Shown here piece by piece: positions 8,741-13,925 of a DNA stretch of 13,925 bases. Origin of the DNA: Clostridia bacterium (lineage in GTDB: Bacteria; Bacillota; Clostridia; DUPQ01). The notes beneath the pieces are model-generated. The model searched no databases. It worked only from the letters and a program-made list of their open reading frames with translations, and had not been told where the DNA came from. The position numbers and the translations under genes were made by a program. Each line of letters begins with the position of its first letter. Position 1 is the first letter of the stretch. The stretch lies in NCBI GenBank assembly GCA_028690885.1, contig JAQVAJ010000009.1:1-13925 (forward strand), read 5' to 3'.

Positions 8741-9373
8741 CTAGTCATTAATATTATCCTTTATATAATTAATATCAAAGTTATGAGCATCTTGTCTAAT
8801 TTTATTACTTTCAAAAGTAAACAAATCGATATTTAGTAAAAGCCCTCCTGGCTCTAGAAAATCATACATCATTTGATATATTTCCCTTTTCTCATCAGTA
8901 TGAAAATGGTGTAATGTATAACCTGATAACGCTATTTTACATTTATTGGAATATTTCTTTTCTCGGATAAAATCATTCGTAATAGCTGTGATATCTTTAT
9001 TTAAATATTCAAATCCATCTGTTTTTTCAGGAAATAATTGTGTGAATTTATTCACGAATTCATTTTTCATATCTGTTGATGAATCAATGGCTAAAATCCT
9101 CATGTCTTTGAATTTTGCAATGATTTCATCGGTTTTATCAACTTTTTTTTCAGTAATCTGTAAAACTCTCATTGAATCGTTTCCGGTACCCGCTCCAACA
9201 TCCAAAATCCAACCATCAACACTCTCTTGTCTTTTAAAATGGAAAGATATGACATCTTCCATTGTTTGAAAAATAAGATCATGACCCGGCATTAATCCTT
9301 TTTGGACTTCATCAAAATTTGATACGATATCTCCACCAAAAAAATCAATATTTTTTTTATTATTGTTTGTCAT
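8741..9373 (-). CDS. CmoA-like class I SAM-dependent methyltransferase, cut short by an in-frame amber codon
   Basis: 210 residues from ATG 9373 to TAG at 8743-8741. Residues 57-63 (LDVGAGTG) are SAM-binding motif I, D97 (RILAIDSS) is the acidic motif II residue, and residues 148-182 (ALSGYTLHHF, then FLEPGGLLLNIDLF) are the usual core strands. The N-terminus (FDEVQKGLMPGHD) and order resemble CmoA-type and related small-molecule or tRNA methyltransferases; the substrate cannot be told. Such proteins normally run about 240-270 residues and end with an antiparallel strand pair. Here that end is missing but is encoded in frame just after the TAG. The start lies 3 nt after the ABC ATPase stop, so the gene belongs to the importer operon. 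The product as terminated probably lacks part of its fold. It may be a nonsense-mutated gene or the front of a methyltransferase-kinase fusion. Confidence 0.85.
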   Translation of the reverse strand: MTNNNKKNIDFFGGDIVSNFDEVQKGLMPGHDLIFQTMEDVISFHFKRQESVDGWILDVGAGTGNDSMRVLQITEKKVDKTDEIIAKFKDMRILAIDSSTDMKNEFVNKFTQLFPEKTDGFEYLNKDITAITNDFIREKKYSNKCKIALSGYTLHHFHTDEKREIYQMMYDFLEPGGLLLNIDLFTFESNKIRQDAHNFDINYIKDNIND

Positions 9374-9376
9374 TGT

Positions 9377-10087
9377 CTATGAAAAATGAAGAAATTCTTT
9401 TAATCTTTCAGTTTTTGGAGTATTTAAAAATTGAATGTCTCCTGTTTCAATTATTCTACCTTGATCAATGAAATAGAAATAATCGCCTATTGATTTCGCA
9501 AGGTTAATCATGTGAGTTGCAAGTAGAATGCCCATACCTTTGTTTTTTAACTCCAAAAGGATGGATGATACGATCTGTATTGTTTCGATATCTAAGGCTG
9601 AAGTAACTTCATCTAAAAGCAAATATTTAGGTCTTAAAAGAATCTGACGTGCCAAAGCTACGCGCTGCCTTTCTCCTCCTGAACACTCATTGGGATATTT
9701 TTTTAGTATATCCCTTATTTTTAATTTGTCGATTAATTCATCAAAACGAGAGGTGTCTTTTTGCAGTTCCTGTAAGGGAAGAAGAATATTCCTTTCATTT
9801 GTTAAATGAGGAAAAAGAAAAAGACCTTGGAAGACAACTGTGACATCTGGATAGGGTAGCTTTAAATTGTTTTCTTTATTTTTATCATCAAAGTAAATTA
9901 TATTCCCCATTCTTACAATTCCTTCCTTAGGAAGACTTAATAAGGATAAACAATTTATTATTGAAGATTTACCGCTTCCGGATGGGCCTATAAGACATGA
10001 AATTGTTGATGGTTTGACTTCCAAACTAACTTTTTTTAAAATCTCAAATCCGTTTATCTCAAAATATATTTCTTTTCCGCTCAACAT
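9377..10087 (-). CDS. Amino-acid-type ABC importer ATPase
   Basis: 236 residues. All nucleotide-binding motifs are present: Walker A GPSGSGKS (34-41), Q-loop VFQG with Q87, signature CSGGE (135-139, a variant of LSGGQ), Walker B YLLLDE (155-160), D-loop SALD, and H-loop H192 in LLATHM. Length and motif spacing fit the GlnQ/HisP class of polar amino-acid importers. It should sit on the cytoplasmic face of the membrane and energise the permease encoded just upstream. Its ATG is 3 nt after the permease stop and its TAG is 3 nt before the methyltransferase ATG. The binding protein and permease are adjacent, so the importer is complete. The solute is not determined. Confidence 0.93.
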   Translation of the reverse strand: MLSGKEIYFEINGFEILKKVSLEVKPSTISCLIGPSGSGKSSIINCLSLLSLPKEGIVRMGNIIYFDDKNKENNLKLPYPDVTVVFQGLFLFPHLTNERNILLPLQELQKDTSRFDELIDKLKIRDILKKYPNECSGGERQRVALARQILLRPKYLLLDEVTSALDIETIQIVSSILLELKNKGMGILLATHMINLAKSIGDYFYFIDQGRIIETGDIQFLNTPKTERLKEFLHFS

Positions 10088-10090
10088 AAT

Positions 10091-10762
10091 TTACCTTTCA
10101 GAATAATCTCGTGCATATTTTTTCTTTAAATACTTAGCTAATAATGTTAATGGAGTTGTAATGGTAATAAAAAAAAGTGCTAAAGCCGTATATAACTCTA
10201 TAGGTTTGTATACTATTGCATTAATTCTTTGAATTTGTCTAAAAATATCATCCACATTAATTAAACTGGCAAAAATTGAGCTATGTAACATCGTAATTTG
10301 TACTAATAAAACAGGCCCCACTAATTGTTTGAAAATTAATGGAATTTGAATTTTAATCAAAAATGTTTTACTGCTTAGACCCGAAACTTTTGCAGATAAA
10401 TAGTACTGGTTAGGAAGTTCTTTTATTGCATTTTTCACCAAGTCAGCCACCATAGATATATTCACAAAAGACAATGCAAAAACCGCAATATTAAATGGAG
10501 GTATATCAATATTTAGTTGTTGCTGCAATGGATAATAGAGCCAATATAAAAATACAATAACCGGAACTCCTGAAATAAGCATCGATACAGTTTTTGTCAT
10601 ATCTCCAAAGAAAGATTTATCGTATTTAGCACTTAAAACTCCTAGCAAAGAACCCAATATAATTCCAATACTCCAAACCAACAGACACAACTCTAGCGTA
10701 ACTTTCAGACCAAGTAAAAATCCCTCTTTATATGTAACCAGTATTTCAAAAAAGTTTGACAT
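10091..10762 (-). CDS. Amino-acid ABC importer permease (HisM/GlnP type)
   Basis: 223 residues with about five hydrophobic segments (roughly 14-44, 58-78, 90-108, 145-170, 188-210). This is the usual topology for HisM/GlnP-like permeases, which normally pair as homodimers or heterodimers in the inner membrane. The cytoplasmic coupling loop is at about 120-140 (YYLSAKVSGLSSKTF then IP). It corresponds to the EAA motif but has Ser at the usual Glu position and keeps the Gly at 128. Only one permease gene is present, so a homodimer is likely. Start ATG is 2 nt after the binding-protein stop; the stop is 3 nt before the ATPase start. Substrate unknown. Confidence 0.9.
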   Translation of the reverse strand: MSNFFEILVTYKEGFLLGLKVTLELCLLVWSIGIILGSLLGVLSAKYDKSFFGDMTKTVSMLISGVPVIVFLYWLYYPLQQQLNIDIPPFNIAVFALSFVNISMVADLVKNAIKELPNQYYLSAKVSGLSSKTFLIKIQIPLIFKQLVGPVLLVQITMLHSSIFASLINVDDIFRQIQRINAIVYKPIELYTALALFFITITTPLTLLAKYLKKKYARDYSER

Positions 10763-10764
10763 AT

Positions 10765-11619
10765 TTACTGTTTTTCAATAGCTAAAGAATCGGTAACGCT
10801 TATTAGAGCGCCTTTAAACGGCAAATATTTATTAATGATACTGTCTAATGAGCCGTCCTTGATTAATTTTTCAATTTCATCATTAAGAAACTCACCAAGC
10901 TTCACGTTACCTTTCTTATACATGTATGCATTAGGATAATTTCTAATCGGCGAATTGATAGCTATGTTTTTTAATTGGCCTGGATTATTTTTAGTGTAGT
11001 TGTAGGCGTACATGGGATCCACAAAAAATACATCTTTTTTCTTTGTGGCCACTTCCATAAATAATTGAGCTAAGTCAACATTGTTAGGCAGAGGTTTCAA
11101 TTCTGCCTTAGGAAAATCAGATTGAGCAATATAAAAATTTATTTCACCATCAAGAGCTGCTATTTTAACAGAAGGGTCGTTAATATTACTAAAATCAGTA
11201 TCAAATCGATTATCATCAGCTCTTACAAATATCCCGATTGGACTGAAATAAATCGGTTTGCTAAAATCAGCATTTGCCCGTCTTTCTGGTGTAGCCCACA
11301 CTTGATTAGCAATTAAATCTACTCTGTTGGCATTCAGTGTTTCAATCATTGTAGCCCAGGCAACCTCTTCTTTATAGTTAATTGATAAGCCGTTACGTTT
11401 AGCAATTTCTACTAACACATCATTAAAAATTCCCGATTTCTCCTTGGTGTTAGGATCTACAATGAAACCGGGAGGAACGGACATATATCCTACGTTAATA
11501 GTACTGTTAGGGAATAATTTACTTTCTTCGGGTTTCGCTTTATTTGACAACTTATAAACCACAAATACAAGCATCAGGATCATTAAAATAGTCAATCCAA
11601 TCGACTTTAATTTTTTCAT
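10765..11619 (-). CDS. Membrane-anchored solute-binding protein, SBP_bac_3 family
   Basis: 284 residues from the ATG at 11619; a TTG two codons earlier is a less likely start. Residues 1-25 are a Lys-rich start followed by one hydrophobic helix. There is no lipobox Cys and no clear signal-peptidase site, so it is probably an uncleaved signal anchor tethering a periplasmic domain. The rest is a typical family 3 binding domain: INVGY first strand, SGIFNDVLVEIAKR, VDLIANQVWATPERR and then ADFSKPIYFSP. The Arg in TPERR corresponds to the residue that usually holds the ligand carboxylate. A hinge strand and DGSLDSIINKYLPF end the domain. It should capture a polar amino acid or similar solute for the permease. 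It is the first gene of the long operon, so it could also act as the input sensor for the downstream signalling proteins, but that is speculation. Confidence 0.9.
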   Translation of the reverse strand: MKKLKSIGLTILMILMLVFVVYKLSNKAKPEESKLFPNSTINVGYMSVPPGFIVDPNTKEKSGIFNDVLVEIAKRNGLSINYKEEVAWATMIETLNANRVDLIANQVWATPERRANADFSKPIYFSPIGIFVRADDNRFDTDFSNINDPSVKIAALDGEINFYIAQSDFPKAELKPLPNNVDLAQLFMEVATKKKDVFFVDPMYAYNYTKNNPGQLKNIAINSPIRNYPNAYMYKKGNVKLGEFLNDEIEKLIKDGSLDSIINKYLPFKGALISVTDSLAIEKQ

Positions 11620-11625
11620 ATTCAA

Positions 11626-12005
11626 TTAATATTATTTATCGTTTTAAAATTTATAATTTACATTCAATTTATTTTCATCAAGAAGACATAAACTTCTAAT
11701 TTTGAAGCAAAAATACAAAAATAATCTATAAAATTTACAAGTGAGATGAAGTGAGATGAAAAATCAATTAATCTGCAAATTTCTCTGTATGATTCGAAAA
11801 GTTATACTTACCATCTAAGTACTATATAACCATAAAGATATTATTGATTCAAGTTTCGCAAGTAAAAATATCGCAAAAAAAACAGCAAATAGGATTCTGT
11901 AATTCACAGATTATTAGTATATCTAAACGTTAAAACCAAAAAAACCAACAGCCCTTTGCCGATATACAAAAATAACTCGATTTGATCAGATATCAGCATT
12001 TTTTC
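11626..12005. promoter_or_regulatory. AT-rich leader of the long operon, candidate promoter region
   Basis: This stretch has no convincing gene. On the minus strand two adjacent TATTTTTG boxes (11708-11715 and 11716-11723) match the Bacteroides -7 consensus TAnnTTTG. A weak -33 match (CTTG, 11738-11741) lies 22 bp upstream of the first, slightly far. This predicts a transcript start near 11701 and a leader of about 80 nt. A small hairpin (AGAAG, 7-nt loop, CTTCT; 11681-11697) would sit at its 5' end. A further small inverted repeat (TCTGT-AATTC-ACAGA) is at 11896-11910. The part beyond 11760 shows no other signal. Confidence 0.35.
11741..11760. repeat. 10-bp direct repeat beside the candidate operon promoter
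   Basis: GTGAGATGAA occurs twice in direct tandem. It abuts the candidate -33 position of the operon promoter, where an activator or repressor site would be expected. The role is inferred from position only. Confidence 0.6.
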
Positions 12006-12275
12006 ATGAAAGAAGATTCAAACAGTGCCCTTTTTACCCTGACGGATATGCTAAAAGGTTTCAACATGTCGGAGAAGGTACTTCTCGGGAGCAAGATCAA
12101 ATGCAACAGCAAGTATTCCCTGCTGCAGGTGCTCGAGTTGCTGATTATGTTTCCCTGTTTCATGATCAGGAATCCTAACAATTATTGTCGAACATCCCTA
12201 AGCATCTATAGTGAGATAGATCGCCAGCACGGGCATACGATTCTAACTCGTTTGACATTGATATTATTTTGTTAA
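12006..12275 (+). pseudogene. Truncated transposase, N-terminal fragment
   Basis: From the ATG at 12006 the product begins MKEDSNSALFTLTDML, then MSEKVLLGSKIKCNSKY, then LLIMFPCFMIRNPNNY. This resembles, from memory, the N-terminal DNA-binding part of transposases common in Bacteroides (DDE type, IS4-like). A full protein would have about 400 or more residues; this fragment has 89 and lacks every catalytic residue. After about 12195 the sequence no longer looks like the family and stops at 12273-12275, overlapping by 4 nt the end of the convergent DUF4143 gene. The GC content is higher than in the adjacent operon leader. I see no clear terminal inverted repeats. It is the remnant of an insertion whose 3' part was deleted or replaced. 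Confidence 0.65.
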
Positions 12276-13456
12276 AACAATTCCTTTGGATTTATTTTCA
12301 AAAACTCCTCATAAGGAATACCGCCCGTGCCAACAAGCATAATCTTATCGGGATGAAACTTTTCTGAAAAGAGAGCCATTCCTGCATTTGCTCCTTTCAT
12401 CCCACTTTTCACTTCAAGCCCGATTACCTTATCGCCTTTTTCCAAGACAAAGTCAACTTCTTGATTTCCTTCTCGCCAGTAATAGAGCTGATATCTTTCG
12501 GAGATGGAATGATTCATCAAATGTGTTCCAACGGACGATTCTACAAGTCGCCCCCACAATTCCGGATGAATGAGTGTCTTTTCATAGGTGTCGTTGCTCT
12601 GAGAACTAATTAAAGCATTGTTATAGACTTGAAATTTAGGGCTTGAACCTCGTTTACGAATGATATCGCCGGCATACTTCTCCAAACCTCCCAACAAACC
12701 GGAATCTGATAAAAGTTTCAGGTAGTTGGCCAAAGTTGTCGTATTCCCGGCATCCTGAAGCTGTCCTATGATTTTTGTATATGAAAGTATCTGCCCGGAA
12801 TACAAACAGCCCAATTCAAACAATCGTTTCAGAAGAGCTGGCTTGTCAACCCGTGTGAGCATGAGGATATCTTTGGATATACTGGTCTCAATAAGTGAAT
12901 CCTTCACATAGTTTTTCCAACGTTCTTCATCCCTGATCAAGTTGGCCGATCCGGGATAGCCGCCAAAGTAAACATATTGTCCGATGCTCCATCCAAATGC
13001 TTCCTGCATCTCCGGATAAGACCAATGACCCATATATAAGATTTCAAAACGACCGGCCAGGGACTCAGTCAATCCTTTTTGAATCAACAGACGGGAAGAA
13101 CCAAGCAGAATCACTTTTATATTGACATTCTCGCGAGTATCCTTATCCCATTGTTGCTTCACAATTTCACTCCAGTTGTCAATCTTTTGAATCTCGTCAA
13201 TTACCAACAAGAACTCTTTTGCTCCCGAAGCTTTTAACCGCAAGCGTGCAGATTCCCAAACTTGCACCAACCATGCCGATTTGGTTGCAGAAATAGCTTC
13301 TGCCGATTCATTCATGTTGGGTATAGCCAGTTGGGGAAGAAGTTGATTGATCATCGTTGTCTTACCAACTTGCCGAGGGCCCAGTATCACTTGTATGAAC
13401 TTACGAGACTCTTCAATCCTGGACTGAAGCAATTTCAAATAGGAACGCTCTAACAT
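12272..13456 (-). CDS. DUF4143 family AAA ATPase with C-terminal nuclease-like domain
   Basis: 394 residues. Walker A is GPRQVGKT (26-33), Walker B LLVIDE (83-88), and the sensor region is VILLGSS then LAGRFE (116-138). This is the ATPase type found in many Bacteroidota, often called ATP-binding protein DUF4143. Residues about 200-260 are a winged-helix-like segment (LANYLKLLSDSGLL). The C-terminal part contains EVDFVLEKG then VIGLEVKSG; D335, E348 and K350 fit a PD-(D/E)XK-like core. These genes are frequent, often multi-copy and poorly understood, and some have been proposed as toxins or mobile. It is transcribed alone from its own promoter, with GC content between that of the AT-rich operon and the acyltransferase. 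I see no link with the operon other than proximity. Start ATG at 13456 sits about 45 nt below the predicted transcript start. Confidence 0.9.
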   Translation of the reverse strand: MLERSYLKLLQSRIEESRKFIQVILGPRQVGKTTMINQLLPQLAIPNMNESAEAISATKSAWLVQVWESARLRLKASGAKEFLLVIDEIQKIDNWSEIVKQQWDKDTRENVNIKVILLGSSRLLIQKGLTESLAGRFEILYMGHWSYPEMQEAFGWSIGQYVYFGGYPGSANLIRDEERWKNYVKDSLIETSISKDILMLTRVDKPALLKRLFELGCLYSGQILSYTKIIGQLQDAGNTTTLANYLKLLSDSGLLGGLEKYAGDIIRKRGSSPKFQVYNNALISSQSNDTYEKTLIHPELWGRLVESSVGTHLMNHSISERYQLYYWREGNQEVDFVLEKGDKVIGLEVKSGMKGANAGMALFSEKFHPDKIMLVGTGGIPYEEFLKINPKELF

Positions 13457-13469
13457 AAACTAAAATTAT

Positions 13470-13521
13470 ACTCAATACTACTCGCAAAATTACTCAATAC
13501 TACTCGCAAAATTACTCAATA
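13470..13521. repeat. 22-bp tandem repeat over the DUF4143 promoter
   Basis: Two perfect 22-bp copies (13470-13491 and 13492-13513) are followed by 8 bp of a third (13514-13521). Each unit starts ACTCAATAC and ends CGCAAAATT. The repeat covers the -7 element and the early transcribed leader. It could be an operator or a slippage-prone repeat. Confidence 0.85.
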
Positions 13522-13537
13522 GTTTTAGTGATGCAAA
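13507..13537 (-). promoter_or_regulatory. Bacteroides-type promoter of the DUF4143 gene
   Basis: On the minus strand TTTG (13534-13537) is followed after exactly 19 bp by TAATTTTG (13507-13514). This matches the Bacteroides -33/-7 consensus (TTTG, about 19 bp, TAnnTTTG). Transcription should start near 13500. The -7 box lies inside a tandem repeat that holds a second copy of the same box 22 bp downstream. Confidence 0.7.
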
Positions 13538-13684
13538 TTTATTTGTGTAAAATTCATGTTCATTTGTTTATGGACGAATGAATTAGAAGATTTTTTCGCT
13601 GCTTTGGGTAAGCCACTTAGGCGACCATTGTCTTCGAAATCATGAATGCATATGACACAAGTTGTCTGACATTGTGCCGCTCTT
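13538..13684. other. Intergenic gap with no recognised feature
   Basis: The short frames here overlap the acyltransferase end in another frame and show no family resemblance. I see no clear hairpin terminator. Confidence 0.5.
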
Positions 13685-13925
13685 CTATTTGAACCGTTTG
13701 GAGAGGTATCGGCGCAGCGGCTCATCGTAGAGCTTCAGCAGGAGCCATGCCAGCAGGATGTTGCCGAAGAGCAAACCCACAGCCACCGGCCAGGTCTGCG
13801 CGAAGGTGAGCTCATGTCTCCATATCCAGGCGTAGAAGAGGTACATGAAGGGGTAGTGCACCATGTAGAGCGGGTAGGAGATATCACCCAGGAATTTGCA
13901 GGCGCGGGTGGTCGCCCTGTCGGTT
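13685..13925 (-). CDS. Acyltransferase-3 family membrane protein, C-terminal end only
   Basis: The last 79 residues are visible and the gene enters from the right edge. The frame reads KFLGDISYPLYMVHYPFMYLF, with two hydrophobic segments, then YDEPLRRYLSKRFK and TAG at 13687-13685. The G-[DE]-x-SYPxYxxHxP motif, a last membrane helix and an E-x-P ending are typical of the acyltransferase-3 (OafA/YrhL-like) family. These integral membrane enzymes add acyl groups to surface sugars or other extracytoplasmic molecules. The codons are strongly GC-rich (CTG, CTC, GCC, ACC), unlike everything to the left, so this probably represents the host's own composition. No clear terminator was found between its stop and the next promoter. 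Confidence 0.85.
   Translation of the reverse strand, partial: TDRATTRACKFLGDISYPLYMVHYPFMYLFYAWIWRHELTFAQTWPVAVGLLFGNILLAWLLLKLYDEPLRRYLSKRFK

Noticed and set aside
8741..8743. TAG as a reassigned sense codon, such as an alternative genetic code or pyrrolysine
   Set aside because: TAG ends the ABC ATPase, RR1 and the acyltransferase in this same window with the next genes starting at the expected places, so TAG is a normal stop here.
8543..8836. 97-residue plus-strand frame over the methyltransferase-kinase junction
   Set aside because: It is antisense to the junction, is low in complexity and rich in Phe/Ile, and the minus strand holds recognisable protein motifs there.
11993..12181. 62-residue minus-strand frame
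   Set aside because: It is the antisense of the transposase remnant, whose plus-strand product resembles a known family.
13470..13521. Short CRISPR-like array
   Set aside because: The repeats are directly adjacent without spacers and only two complete copies exist.
13525..13725. 66-residue minus-strand frame
   Set aside because: It starts inside the acyltransferase end in another frame, resembles no family, and covers the promoter of the DUF4143 gene.

Overview
The window looks like a Bacteroidota (Bacteroidales-type) chromosome segment. Four things suggest this: a good match to the Bacteroides promoter consensus (TTTG, 19 bp, TAnnTTTG) in front of one gene, a truncated transposase of a type I associate with Bacteroides, few recognisable Shine-Dalgarno sequences, and a Bacteroides-style DUF4143 ATPase. 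Base composition changes along the window. About 1-11.7 kb is very AT-rich, the DUF4143 gene is intermediate, and the acyltransferase at the right edge is clearly GC-rich. I read the AT-rich part as acquired DNA in a host of higher GC.

All genes run right to left except the transposase remnant. Right edge: the 3' end of an acyltransferase-3 gene (13685-13925), a short gap, a promoter inside a 22-bp tandem repeat, and a DUF4143 AAA ATPase (12272-13456). Next come the convergent transposase remnant (12006-12275) and about 390 bp of AT-rich leader holding a 10-bp direct repeat and candidate promoter elements. From 11619 down to the left edge there is one tight run of genes: polar amino-acid ABC importer (binding protein, permease, ATPase; 2-3 nt apart), a CmoA-like SAM methyltransferase, a giant GHKL/histidine-kinase-like protein, a small unknown protein, a multidomain response regulator, and a second receiver protein cut by the window edge.

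The main result is this run read as one system. The kinase-like protein has an H-box (MSHNIGSH), a GHKL N-box (ENLIRNSAKH), a cysteine cluster between them and a C-terminal receiver-like domain. The first regulator has a pseudo-receiver, coiled coil, intact receiver, a HEPN-like segment with an RNEAAH (Rx4H) motif and a cold-shock/OB-like C-terminus, which suggests a phosphorelay controlling an RNA-acting effector. The second regulator shares the same N-terminal pseudo-receiver and has another receiver. This resembles the general logic of two-component-like defence systems such as Detocs, but the gene content differs and I cannot assign it to a named system.

The oddest detail is between methyltransferase and kinase. 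The methyltransferase frame meets a single in-frame TAG at 8741-8743, and its typical C-terminal strands follow immediately in the same frame. That frame then runs without a stop into the kinase, which has no in-frame ATG for its first 192 codons. The native product may be a methyltransferase-kinase fusion interrupted by one amber codon (mutation, readthrough or sequencing error).
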